64,000 nucleotides of DNA from Neelides folsomi. Its lineage: Eukaryota > Arthropoda > Collembola > Neelipleona > Neelidae. The notes under the pieces were generated by a model. That model did no database searches and was not told where the DNA came from. It saw only the letters and a program-made list of their open reading frames with translations. Positions 11,325-23,054 of this stretch are shown one piece after another (positions within the stretch are counted from its first letter, which is position 1; every line of letters begins with the position of its first letter). The DNA is taken from contig JAQGBZ010000331.1 of assembly GCA_034687125.1 (NCBI GenBank), positions 1 through 64,000 of the forward strand, read 5' to 3'. The translations under genes were made by a program, and so were the position numbers.

Positions 11325-14300
11325 TTACTTCTCTGTATTTTTGCTTGTGGGTTCTTTCATCTGTTTTATAATTTCTTCTGCACTTGATGTCTTAGGTTTA
11401 CTCTTTAATGCCTTGGCTGGATATCCTCGATCCTCAACCTTTTGATGCCAATTGAGATGGAGCTTGAGATGGGATTTGACGGCCAATTTCTTCTCACAAA
11501 GATGACAATGGAAAGGAGTGATGTTTGGATAATGAAGTGTTTCGTGAAGCTTCCGATTGGCTGATGTTCGGAAGGTTTTTTCACAAAGGTTGCATTGGTA
11601 TGACTTTTCCCCCGTGTGGATTCGATAATGCGTTTTGAGTCCTTTTGAGTAATTAAATTCTTTGTTGCATCCTGGTTCTGGGTATTTCAATTTTTTATCG
11701 GAATGAATAACCATGTGATCTTCCAATTCTGAATATTTTAAACATCCGTAAGAACAAATATCGCATTTGAATCTATACGCCTTTTCGTGTATTTGTAGTT
11801 CATGGTTTTTCATTCCAGTCTCTGTGGCCAAAATATATTTTATTTTATGAATTAGTCATTAACATATTTTTATATCCCATCCATTGATAAATAGTTTTGT
11901 AAATATAATAATTACATTTTTAAAATACCAATCTTTTGATGTTTTTAATAAAATAAAAATATGCTTACTAAGTTTTTTGGCAGTATTTACACGCAAATCT
12001 CTTCTAAATTGTCGTGAAATCTTCTCCTGTGTTCATTGAGGGCCATGTTTTGGTCGAAGGTCTTTAAATTTGGAAAGAATAATTATTGAGAAAGTAATGA
12101 TAGTAATTTAAAAAATATGTTAAATTAAATATGCTGATTTTAATTTTAATAATAATAAGACTTACTAAATCACATTCCCCACATTTAATTTGTTCTGCAT
12201 GGTGAGTTTTCATGTGTGACTTTAACCTAAAAATAAAATTCTTTACTTTAAAAAACATTTAATTAAGTATTTATTTAAGTAAGTATTTTAATAAAATCAA
12301 TTCGGACAATAACTCTTCTTATACTTCTAAAAAAACATTTAATTTATCTTTTGTAAATATTCGGTCCTTGTTAAATAAACTCACAAAAATTTCTGTTTAT
12401 ACTGAGCTTAATAATATTGACATACTATGTATTGCTGAGACTTGGCTACAACTAGGTATTAAATTACCAGATATAAGTAATTATAATAATATTAGACAAG
12501 ACATAGTTGACGGATATGGTAGCCTCATAATATTTTATAAATGTTTGAATGTCAAAATTATAGAAAACTTATCGTTTATAAATGAAGAAGACCAATATAA
12601 TTAATAACAATTTTCATCTAAGCGACCACAATGCTTTAATATTTACTTATAACAAAAGTAAAATATTAAAATTAAAATCTGAAGTCAGTTATCGTGATTA
12701 TTCAAATGCAACAAGTTGATCAGTTTATCTATGATTTTATGACTCTTGACCTGGAAGTAAAACATAATAATTGTATTGAAGATGATTGGAATAACTGGAA
12801 AACATCAGTTTTAAATCTGTTTAATTATAATTGTCCAATTAAAACAAAGAAAATACTTCAAAGACCAAGTAAATGCAATTATCATCAAATACTCAAAATC
12901 TACTAAAATTACAAGACAAAATCTATAAAAAGTATAAAAGGAGTAAAACCTTACAAAACTAAAATATAGTAGTATTAAAAAAATTACAAGAAAGGCTATT
13001 AATAGTGATATGAAGCTCAAAGTTCGAAATGATATTACTAAATTAAGAAGTCCGGTGTTACTGGTTGAATTGTGCCCCATTATATCAATAATTAAGTTAT
13101 AATAATAACATTAAATTATATTCGAATAGAGATATTAAATTATACTAAAAATAATTATATTATTTTAATTGTTAGATTTCGGAAAGAATATCTTTAATTA
13201 TTCTTAGAATTAATATAGTTATAATCAAAATATATTATTAGATAACTTACATTGGAACGGGTTTAAAACAGATTGTACAGATTTTATTTTCGGGTTTCCT
13301 CGCCGAATGCTCACTTATACAATGACGTCCCATGGATATTTTTGACGGGAACATTATTTTACAAGTTGTACAAGGAACAATTTCATTGTTATGAGCAATG
13401 AAGTTGTGATCTTTAAACTCATCTTTCTCTTTAAATATGACATCGCACAATTCACAATAATTCGTTGGTTTATTTGTCGATTTTGGAGTTTTATCAATCT
13501 TTTTTTCTTCACCGTCTTTCAATAATTCTGACTTACGTTTAGTACAATATTTCACTTGACTCTCAGAAGTGCTTAATGATTCCTTAAATATTAATATTTT
13601 GTCATTATTGTTTTCGTCGATTCCTTTTTTTGTACAACTTCTAAGTGACCTCGTCGGGTTCGATAGTACGTCAGGAATGCTAAAAAATTAAAACACGAAA
13701 TCAATACTACGAGATACAATTTATTAGAATTAGAATTAGTATAATAATTACAATCATATCAGAAATTTTACCTTCTTTCATGAGATGTTTCATCAGAATT
13801 CGTTTGTACTTCTACTTTTAATAAGTCCAACTCAACGATTTCAACTTCGTTTTCTTCGTTTCGTTTTTGCTTAATTTTCTGGGGAAATTGAACCATTTTT
13901 AAATTTTCTATGCCGTCTTCCGGAAAAGATAAATCTAAAAAATTTCCAATTATAAATAAATAAATTTTGGTTGTTTAAATAGATTACTACACGCATCGTG
14001 TATAAATACTATATATTTTCTAGTTTTTGTATATAATAAACAATATGTTAATTCATATTAAATTAAATATAAATTAGTAACCTACCTTTACAAAGTTGAG
14101 AACGAATTGCTAGAAATTTTGATCGACGTCTACCTTTAAAGATTTCCCAATTTGGTCTAAAACCTCTTGATGACTTGTTGCAATTTTACATTTTATTTCA
14201 AATCTTAAATTTTCAATTTTTTGCTTGAGTAAATTTAATTCGACGAGACAATGGGAGACGTTTATCATTTTATTGAAATACTTTGAACAAAATGGTGGCC

Positions 14301-14442
14301 ATGATGTTGACTTGAAGGATTTGAACTGTTCGAAGTAGAATGAGCCATTTAGTGTTAAAAGATTGCAAAAATCTTTTAAATATCTTTCCATTTCAAACTT
14401 TTTGAAAATATTGATTCGTCTCTTTTGAAGCAAATTAAACAA
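11325..14442 (-). pseudogene. C2H2 zinc-finger gene, multi-exon, apparently decayed
   Basis: Exons read in order: 14442-14086 (N-terminal helical domain), 13934-13772 (acidic linker), 13679-13251 (Lys-rich linker and first fingers), 12226-12166, about 12062-11955, and about 11825-11325 (four more finger units, then a basic tail). Splice sites and phases agree between the middle exons. Three breaks are seen. First, exon 1 must change frame between SHQEV and NWEIFKGRRRSK near 14170-14215, because only the second frame joins LCKD to the next exon. Second, the exon near 12000 shifts between EHRRRFHDNLE and RFACKYCQKT. Third, the junction to the last exon fits no phase. One finger in the last exon has lost its first Cys (KYPEPGC where a Cys is expected before PEPGC). 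The family binds DNA; this copy looks dead, unless the breaks are sequencing errors. Confidence 0.7.
12294..13080 (+). mobile_element. LINE (non-LTR retrotransposon) fragment: apurinic endonuclease domain
   Basis: Frames on the plus strand read FVNIRSLLNKL, then NNIDILCIAETWL, the N-terminal signature of LINE endonucleases, and further on FHLSDHNALIFTY, which carries the catalytic SDH motif. After that, DDWNNWKTSVLNLF and CPIKTKK match the linker before the reverse transcriptase. At least two in-frame stops separate these blocks, and no reverse-transcriptase core is present. The fragment is thus 5'-truncated, 3'-truncated and dead. It lies antisense in the intron between the zinc-finger exons at 12226 and 13251. 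The Jockey/CR1-like group is likely but not certain. Confidence 0.75.
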
Positions 14443-15533
14443 TTATTTGTTGAATTGAATAATTACAATGTTAAAAATGTTTTCTAGGTTTGAACGAAAC
14501 AAATGAAACAATTCATGATTGAATTGAATTGAATTAGATATTAAAATGTTTAGTTTTTAATGTGACTTTTGAGCTACAAAAATAAAAAAATCCATTTACA
14601 CCAAGTTTAATTTTTTATATAATTGTTAATTTACAATATTAAATATTTTGTAGCATTAAACCTTAATATTAAAACGTTTTAAGATTATTTATTTCTCAAA
14701 ATAAAATTTTCTCATTTTCTCCTTTCATTTAGATTTCCGTCTCCTCTCGCGCTATTGCTAAGAGCATGCGATAGTTTTAAGTGAGTATTCGGGATATTTA
14801 ATACATTCATATATTATTTTGTAAATTTATACAAACCTTGTAAATTTATTTTTAAATTTATACATTGCTATTTTTATTATTAATTAAATTTTTATATATA
14901 ATTAATTTTTATTTAGTAATAATCATTTATACTTGTAGTTTATTGGTCATATAAAGTATCATCAAAATTATTTATTATTCAATTTTCTAAATTAAATCCA
15001 ATAAGAGAATCATAACGTTGAACATTGATCCTATATGTATGCATTTCTCATTTCAAAAATTATTTTTTAAAAAAATTACATTTCATAAAAAATATCTTAA
15101 TGCTATTTCATTTTAAATAAAAATCAGTAATTAATACATTATGAATTAATCATTGAATTTTCATTAAGTAATTATAAACTCTTATTAATAATATTATTAG
15201 GTAATTATAAAATTTATCATTATATCATACATAAATTTAATATTTAGCAATATTGTGCAATGTTCAATATAATACCTATAGCATGTGTACCTGTAGTATG
15301 TGCCATGTATTTAGGTAAGGATATACATTTTGATATACATACTAAAAATTCCTTCGGCAAACTCTTCTTTATTGGTTTCAAAAAATAACATCATTTATTA
15401 ATAAAATGGAAAAAGTTACTTGAGTTATATTATGTTGATTTTAATTGAGATGATAAATTAAATTAAATTAAAATTATTATAGATTAATTAATTTTTCTTA
15501 TTAAATAAAATATTTTTAGATCTGTAATTTTAG
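14443..15533. other. AT-rich non-coding stretch
   Basis: I looked here for the missing first exons of the F-box copy that begins at 15534 and found no F-box or leucine-rich coding sequence. Nothing else is supported. Confidence 0.4.
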
Positions 15534-16110
15534 ATCTTAAATCACTTCATTTTATGTGGAACCCTACAACATTTTATCACGACAATTTGATAACATCTTC
15601 TGCAACAGATCGTCATTCTTTTCAAAGTTGTTTTCTTTTGAATTTCGGAATGCAGCTTATTTTTGCAGCAATACCAACCTTTGAGGAATTGAGATTTTCC
15701 GTGACTCCATTTATATTAAACCAATTCGATAATTATTTTCAAAATTTGGGGATTATTGATTCTTAAAATCAAAATTTACTATATCCATTATCTAAGGTAA
15801 AGGACTTTTGTGTCTATCTATAATATTTTGACTACATAACTACATAATAATATAATTCACTCTGCATCATATTTATTTGCATTAAAATATTTATATAATA
15901 ATTATCAATTAAGATAATAATGTATTCTATGTATTTATGTAGGTAACGGAAACCGAGAATTGGAGTGTTGAAACCAATTTAATACAAGAAGGACAACAAA
16001 TTTTGACAAAACGTCACATAAGAAAATTTCATTCTCGTTTAAAAAAACCAATTGCCATCGAATCTTCAAAAAGCCCCTTATCTACTGTCCAAGTAGTGAT
16101 TCTCGATTGA
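15534..16110 (+). pseudogene. Truncated copy of the downstream F-box/LRR gene (last two exons only)
   Basis: Two exons, 15534-15796 and 15943-16110, have the same phases and lengths of the same order as exons 3 and 4 of the gene at 17419-20368. The first reads LKSLHFMWNP...LGIID where the gene has LQTLNLMWNL...LGIVD; the second starts VTETENWSVET against VTTNEDMGTET. In the first exon the gene's GAT-GCT-AAA-AAC is here GAT-TCT-TAA-AAT, so a Lys codon has become a stop, although the exon stays open to a good donor. No F-box or repeat exon lies upstream. The final codons (VQVVILD and stop) lie inside the inverted repeat of a MITE that begins at 16089. This is a dead 3' duplicate. Confidence 0.75.
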
Positions 16111-16337
16111 CCTCTTTTTAAAACTACAGCTTTCCCTAGGAGATAAGATATAAAAACAATACTATAGAAATCTATTATGAAATATAGTGCATTTTGCTAA
16201 TTTTAATTTTGAGAAAACGGGGTAACGAAGGCAAATAACATGTAAGTTTTTTTAGATTAGATTGCTATGTAATCTTGTTATATTAGTTACTTGAAACCAT
16301 TTTAGAGAAAAAAGGTCAACGGAGAACCACTACTTGG
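16089..16337. repeat. MITE-like element with about 30-bp terminal inverted repeats
   Basis: The left end reads CCAAGTAGTGATTCTCGATT and continues to a T-run; the right end is its reverse complement with about three mismatches (ending CACTACTTGG). The 249-bp element has no coding sequence. Its left arm overlaps the last 22 bases of the F-box pseudogene and supplies that frame's stop codon. No clear target-site duplication is visible. Confidence 0.65.
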
Positions 16338-17418
16338 AGAGTAACTAAATAAGAAAGATATATTTAAAAGGAATGCTATGCGACGAAAGTGAAATTCTTT
16401 CCTTATTGCAAACTATTATAAAAGCTATCCCAATTTCTTATATATTATATATTGTAAAATTTGAAGCTAATATAAAATATTAATTTCTTCGACACTATAA
16501 AAGCCTGTCAATAGAAATATTTGCTAAGTGGCGTCATAATTTGAGTTTTCAATCTGCATCCAATATTATTCCTTTATACTTCAATACTTCTAATGTTATG
16601 AACAAGCTTACCTTATAAGTATAAAATAAGAATTTAGAAATATATGTAATAATTAAGAATTTACTAATTGTAATATGATATGATCTATTGTATAGTTACC
16701 TAGGTATGTTTAAAATATTAATAATTATTCTTTGTACTTGTATTGTAATTATTGCTGAAATAAAAATAAAATTTGGAATGAGTATGCTCACAATTCATTT
16801 TTGTCATGTGATATTGGCATCAAGTATTAATAGATATGAGAGCGAGAGCAAAACTGTAAGCAAAAAGAACAAAAAACTGCCGATTTCCTCTCACAAATGC
16901 ATACAAACACCTTCAAGCTTTCCTTTAGCATGTAAAAGCCAAATAAGGATTTGACCTTCACGGCTTGAGCCAACAGGCGACGTATGAAACTTCAAACTCC
17001 CTTTATTCATTCTGCTTAATCATAAACCAGCACACTTAAACAAAGCTCGTTAGGTGACAACTTTGGTTTCTGTCATTTAAAATTATCCAAAACAAAATAT
17101 TTAAATAATTAAACGTATAGTGATTTAGTAATATTGTTAGACTGGGAAATTTCCTTTTAATGTAAGTTGAGATTTTCAATTTTATAAATTAAGAATTTAA
17201 ATGCTGTTAAATACAGATATTTGTTCCTTCCTACTACTTGTATGTAAGAGTATAATGCATACAACGAACTCAAAACTACATAAACACATAGATTTAACAA
17301 GATAGTTACTAACAATAAGTTACTATTATATAGAAATAAAAGAATTATACTAAAATATAAAAATATGGTAACTTTTTAACTTTTATGAAATTGTATTTTA
17401 TTTCTCTTTCAGCTGATA
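16338..17418. other. Intergenic, promoter side of the F-box gene
   Basis: I see no gene. An acceptor-like site (ctctttcag) ends at 17412, just before the ATG at 17419, so an untranslated upstream exon is possible. Confidence 0.35.
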
Positions 17419-20368
17419 ATGGAGGATTTCCTAAAAACAAAAACAGCCAACCCGCTAAATTTATTCGATGTAAGAGATATTAATTATTCTATACCATATA
17501 TAAGAAATATGAATTTTTACTATCTTTATTTGATTTTATGTTTTTATATTGTATTTAAAAATGTTGAATATTAAATTCGATATAAAAACATTTTTAAATT
17601 TAGATTGCATACATTGTGTTGAACAATTGTGAAAAATCGCAGAAAAATTTATTTCAATTTCGAACAGTAAACAAAACATGGAGCGAAGTTGGAGCAATTT
17701 TAATGAGAAAACAAAACTCGACCAACGGAAATATTTGTCATTTTAACAATGCACATAAATACAACAGATTTCTCGAAATATTCAAAGAAAGTTCAATCGT
17801 AATAAGCGAATTTAAATTTTCCCCAGAATATCAAAGAATTTGTGAAGAAGATGAAGCTTTCATGGAATTTGTCAGAATTGCAGGGGAAGATGCAAAAACC
17901 CTCATTCTTAATCGCTACAAAGTTTCACTAACTTTAAATGAAGAATCAATCAATTTGAATGAAATTTCCACAACATCAAATAGAGAAATTTTATTGGATT
18001 TTTTGAGGAAAATAATTTATGAATATTTTCCCAATTTGAATAAAATCAAAATTCAAAATATTCATTTGCCACCAAATGAGATTAACAACATAAGCCCAAT
18101 CAAATTAAAAAATTTGATTTACTTTCAATACACTCCACTAGAAGGGAAAGAAACTCTTGCAAGAGAAATAATGAAAAATTTTAATAATCTCAAAGAAATT
18201 TCCATAAAAGAATCTTCAAACGACGCCGCCAATTTGTTCCAAGCTTTAAAAGACATTTCAGATTTAAAGTTGAAGATTAAAAAGTTCATCGTAGCAAGCA
18301 AATTTTCGATTGCGAATTTTCCTTCAATTTCTTCTTGGGACGAAAATTCAAAATTGGCCATAAACTTTAAAAGTTTAACATTGAAAATGAGAAAGGATTT
18401 CCAAGTTGAAAATTATAACGCATTTTTTTCATTCCTTTCCAAGCAAAATCTTGACGGGGCCAAATCAATTCAATCTTTGGATCTTATTCTTTGGAATGTT
18501 CAATTTGGCGAGAATTTGACGAACCAGCAAAATATTTTCGACATTCAATTTGAAAATTTGGCAAATGTGACCAAATTAACAATTACATTCAAAGACAGTC
18601 AAATTTCGGTTGCAAATGGAAAACTGGGTGAAAATCTTCGACTGAAATTTCCAAATTTGAAAATTCTGCATATTATTGGCAAACAAGAACGGTCAACGAC
18701 TGTGAAATTTAAGAACGTTTGGCCATCATTGGAAGAACTGATTTTAATCAATGCTGATTTGCATGGATTTGGAATTGGGAATGCAGACGTTTTTGAAATA
18801 TTTAAAAAATTCACAACTTTGTTGCCAAACCTCAGTAAACTCACGATTGATAGAGGAAATGGAAAAGGTCAAAAGATGAAAGTTATTGATGTAAAATTCA
18901 ATTTGTTCATTTTGGTTTGCAAAATTTATTTTTCCTGTGCCTCACAAAAATCAGAGGGAAAAAATTACAACTTTAAATTTCGTAACATTACTAATGGTTC
19001 AAGATACGAATCAGCAATTGACATTGTGCGAAATTGGAAGTTGTTTGAAATCAACAAATCAGATGTGAATTTGCTAATGGACTATAACAGATTATTTGAC
19101 TACAGAGAATTGACCAAACTCGACTTGCGTGAATTTCCTTTGAATAACCACAGCAGGGAATTTCTTTTTATGGTCATTTGCGAACTTCAGCTCAAATCTC
19201 TTTCATTGAGATATGTTGGGAATAACGCAAAGTCGAATGATTTATTTAACGATGATCACGTGAGAGAATTTCTTCATATGACTTTTATGTATTTAAAAGT
19301 TTCGCTACAACATCTTGAAATTGAATTTGATCGACCTATCAAATTTATCAATTGGGTTTTGTTTGATATCGATGATGGTCAATATTGTAAGTTGGAAAAA
19401 TACGAAACCGAAAATCAAAAGATTTTACTTCCAGAAAAATCAATTTCATACAATTCTTTGTTGAAATTTAGAAGTGAGAAAAAATCAAACGAAAATCTAA
19501 AAAATTGTTTTTCAATTTTACGACACTTTGATTAATAACTACCTATATAATACGTATATTATGTATATGATATCTGGTATATACATTAGTTAATATAATA
19601 TTAATACTGAAAATGTTTAATGGCAATATTCTTTTTAGATCTTCAAACATTGAATCTAATGTGGAATTTGAATGACTATTTCTCACATAATGAATTTTCT
19701 CAAGATGATTTTGATTATACTTATTTTCTTTCTGATATTGGAATGAATTTAATTTCCAATCACATTAAAACTTTCAAGGAGATGACATTTTCATTGTTTC
19801 CCTTTGATAAATCAATGGATTCATATAAACATTTAGGAATTGTTGATGCTAAAAACCAAATGCATCCGTTTTCTTATGTAAGCACATACTTGTTACATAA
19901 ATATACTATAAGTAGAAACGAATAACATGTGTACAATATTTACCTAATAGTCATACCCTAGATATTTAATATAACATACCTAAAGTCCATTCAGGAAATC
20001 TTTACCCATGAGTTTGAATGAACCGCTAAAATATTATTGAAAATGCTCATATGGGACTTACATGGTAACTTGCACAAGCGTTTCCTGGGCCTCACATTTT
20101 TCAATAATATTTTAGCGGTTCGTTCAAACTCATCTGTATTCGCAGCGTGAATGCATGATAGATAAAATTATTAGAAAATAAGAACATTAGTACTTTATTG
20201 TGATTTGTGATAGTATTTTTCGTATTACAATCTTTACTTTGAATAAGATTTTTTATGATTTTATTTAAATAGGTTACCACGAATGAAGATATGGGAACTG
20301 AGACTTCAATACTGGGAGACACTATACAAATTCTTTCAAAATCTCATGTTTTGTCCCGTCAAAATTAA
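17419..20368 (+). CDS. F-box / leucine-rich-repeat protein, four exons, 751 residues
   Basis: The exons are 17419-17469, 17604-19473, 19639-19877 and 20273-20368; phases agree and the sum is 752 codons with the stop. The start is the ATG at 17419, because exon 1 (MEDFLKTKTANPLNLFD) plus the start of exon 2 (IAYIVLNNC...LFQFRTVNKTWSEV) makes an F-box-like N-terminus: N-P-L, a helix, then F-R-x-V-x-x-x-W. The rest is an irregular set of leucine-rich repeats (LKSLSLRYV, LLKFRNLQTLNLMW across the exon 2-3 junction). A reading frame runs on 62 bases past the exon 2 donor to a stop at 19535; the homologous copy upstream supports splicing instead. Such proteins usually link SCF ubiquitin ligase to a target; that is family knowledge and the target is unknown. 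A MITE sits in intron 3. A poly(A) signal lies at 20534-20539. Confidence 0.75.
20008..20133. repeat. MITE-like inverted repeat in intron 3 of the F-box gene
   Basis: The left arm starts ATGAGTTTGAATGAACCGCT and the right arm is its reverse complement with one mismatch and one single-base indel. Each arm is about 38-40 bp and the centre is about 50 bp of unique sequence. It contains no frame. No target duplication is obvious. Confidence 0.7.
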
Positions 20369-20755
20369 TGAGTATGCCTAAGTTACCGTCCATGATACCT
20401 AATTCAAATGAATTTAATGAAAATTACTAAATTTCATTTATTTAATGTTCTAACTAATTTTTTAATCATTATTATGAAGCAAAAATAATAGTTTTATAAA
20501 GAACAATAAGTGTTAAAAGAAATTCCAAGTTTCAATAAAAGAAAGATAAATATTGATATTTTTAAGTTTTTTAAATTTTACCGCATTGGGTAATAATTAA
20601 ATTATATGGTCATTCATTTAATGTGAAATGAATTTTTAATTAGATAAACGAAACAGATACATACCTACCTAATTCAGTACATATTCCATCATATTAATAT
20701 ATCTTCTCATAAACATACACATGTTTTTCACTCCACTTATTTAGATTATTTGCAG

Positions 20756-22318
20756 TTAAGGTTTTTCATTTGTATGTATCCTAATGTGTGTATTTAAAGA
20801 ACTTGGTTGGTTAAAAGACATTCCACAAAATTGATACTTGTATGGTTTTTCCTTGGAGTGGATTCTTAAGTGACTCTCAAGATTTCCCCTTTGAGTGCAA
20901 CGTTTGTTGCAAAACAAGCACTGATAATGTTTTTCTCCTGTATGAATTATATAATGTCTTTTCAATCCATTAGGATGCGAAAAATCCTTATTGCACATAA
21001 TACACTTGCTCGCTTTAATTCCCTTATGTTTAAGCATATGATATTTAAAACCATTATGACTTGAAAATTTATTTTTGCAAATTTTACATTCGAATTTATA
21101 TTCTTTATTATTGTGAACTTTTAAATGCCTGTGTAAATCATTTCTAACTGGAAAAGTTTTATTGCATAATTTGCATTTGTATGGTTTTTCTCCTATGTGG
21201 GTTTGGAAATGACATTGGAAATGTTGTGGATATGCAAAATGTTTATCACAAAATGCGCATTTAAAAGGTTTTAAATTTTCATGAACAAATTTGATATGAT
21301 TGTATAAATGTGCAATTTGCATAAACAATTTAAAGCACAATTGGCACTTGAATGGTTTTTCTCTTGTGTGAAATCTCATGTGCCTTTGAAGAGAATCGCC
21401 TATTCGAAAACAATTTTCACACATTACACATTTAAATTTCTTTTGTCCGTAGTGTACTTTTTGACGATCTGAGAGAATAATAAGATTTCCCGCATAATTC
21501 ACACTTGAAAGACTTTGTTCTTTTAACATGTACAATTTTCTCATGTGATGTCAAATTGGAAGAAGTTCTAAATGGTTTTTTGCAAATTGAACAATTGTAA
21601 TGTTTTTCATTTGTATGTACACTTATATGCCGAATTAAACAGTTCTTCTGTGAAAATGTTTAGATTTTATAAGGAATCCTCCTATAAATAATTTTTATAT
21701 AGAAAGGATTATATTTATAAAAAGCTAAGATTCCGTTTAATTTTTTTCCTTTTAATATTAAAAATTAATTATTCTTAATTTGTAATTAAAAAATTGTAAT
21801 TTATTTATCTGTATTATGTAAACCAACAAATCCTTGCATATCTTGAAGCACATGGTCAGACCATGGACCCTCCAATTCTTTCCTTTCGGTCGTGCTCATC
21901 ATCATTTGCCAACAACAATTTCGAGATTGATCTAGCGAAGACTAGGTCTCATCCGACCAGTAAATTTCGTAGCCTTCTCTTCTAAATCTTCTAATTGAAC
22001 GAAGATAATTCTCCCGTTTGATTAGTGATTTTGAGCAAATAACTTGTCACATATTTTGCACTTGAATGTTTTTTCCCTTGTGTGTGTTGCTGCATGTCTA
22101 GATAATGATTGTTTAGTTGAACAATTTTTTCCACAAATGGTGCAGGTGTATGGTTTTTCATTTTGGTGAACCATCCTTCTATGTTTGGGTCCATATCCCC
22201 GAGAAAAATATTTTTTGCATTCGGGACATTTAAACAATTTTTCTTTTGTGTGACTTTCTATATGGACCTTTAAATAATATTGAGATGAAAAATTTTTATA
22301 GCAAAATGTACATTTTTT
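20756..22318 (-). pseudogene. C2H2 zinc-finger array, interrupted by a transposon and frame-broken
   Basis: The minus strand encodes about eleven further fingers after two at the 5' end, starting KKCTFCYKNF near 22317. A finger begins FKCKICDKLFAQ (ending near 22036) and its second half KNCLIRHISVH resumes near 21645. The two halves together make a finger with exact C-x2-C-x12-H-x3-H spacing, so about 390 bp of foreign DNA has been inserted. Downstream, FKCELCGKSYYSLRS changes frame to DRQKVHYGQKKFKC near 21472. The last finger has lost its first Cys (YKYQFCGMSF) and the frame stops after HTNEKP. The 5' end stops abruptly at a TTAGG-like tract. A smaller functional protein from the 262-codon downstream frame (21544-20756) is conceivable but has no clear promoter or start. 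Confidence 0.75.
21830..22036 (-). mobile_element. Fragment of a DDE-type (Tc1/mariner-like) transposase
   Basis: The minus strand reads NYLRSIRRFRREGYEIYWSDE followed by a Thr and a stop. A Y-L-x-x-I-R spacing followed by G-Y-x-I-x-W-x-DET is the first catalytic Asp region of DDE-superfamily transposases. Only about 25-60 residues survive and no second or third acidic residue is seen. The fragment lies in the DNA that splits the zinc finger above; the rest of that insertion (down to about 21655) is AT-rich and unrecognised. Confidence 0.6.
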
Positions 22319-22325
22319 GTTGGAC

Positions 22326-22347
22326 TTAGGTTAGGGGTTAGGTTAGG
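22326..22347 (+). repeat. Short telomere-like (TTAGG) tract
   Basis: Four units read TTAGG-TTAGGGG-TTAGG-TTAGG. TTAGG is the usual arthropod telomere repeat. The tract abuts the broken 5' end of the zinc-finger pseudogene. It may be a repair scar or chance. Confidence 0.5.
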
Positions 22348-23054
22348 TGTACTGTATTTCTGTTGGTAAAATAAATATAAATAAGATAAAAAATGATTTT
22401 TAAAAACGAAAATTGCTACACTAGATTTTCACTCGGACTGAGTGAAATTGAAATTGAAATTGAATGAATGAACTAAAATATTATATTTTATATGCAATTC
22501 AAATTTTTTAAGAATAAGGTACTTCTTAATTTATCATGAGCTGACAAATGATGAGATATATGAATTATAATTATTTATTCATTATTCCAAATTCAATTCA
22601 ACAATAAGATATGTTCCTTGAAACAAAAATGAGGCCTAATTTATAGGCTTCTCCCTTGAAATATAAATATACACAGATCTTAAGGCCATTGACAACTTTC
22701 ATTTCTTAAAATAAACAAAGGTGCCCTTAATAAGGGAATTACATACCTTATTTATAATAAACACAACAATATGCTATCAGTATAATGAAATCACCCATAA
22801 AATACGCAGTATACAGGTATTATTGTGTTTTATAATATTCAAGCATTGTATTAGTAAGCAAAATGATAATTTTGATCAATATTTTCCATTCAACCTTAGT
22901 GGTAATATAAAATATGTACACAAACATGAGTGCATGGCTATATCGCTATTGTGCGAAAAAAATTTATCTCAAAATTAAAATCTAACAAAGTTTTTAATTA
23001 GATATACCCTAAATGTTTGAATTATTACTTATATATTATTACATTTTAACAAGT
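22348..23054. other. AT-rich intergenic stretch
   Basis: I see no gene between the zinc-finger pseudogene and the 3' end of the syntaxin-like gene. Confidence 0.4.

Noticed and set aside
19474-19535. Extension of the F-box exon 2 frame to the stop at 19535
   Set aside because: A donor at 19474 joins in phase to exon 3, completes a leucine-rich repeat, and the exon 3-4 structure is shared by the upstream copy.
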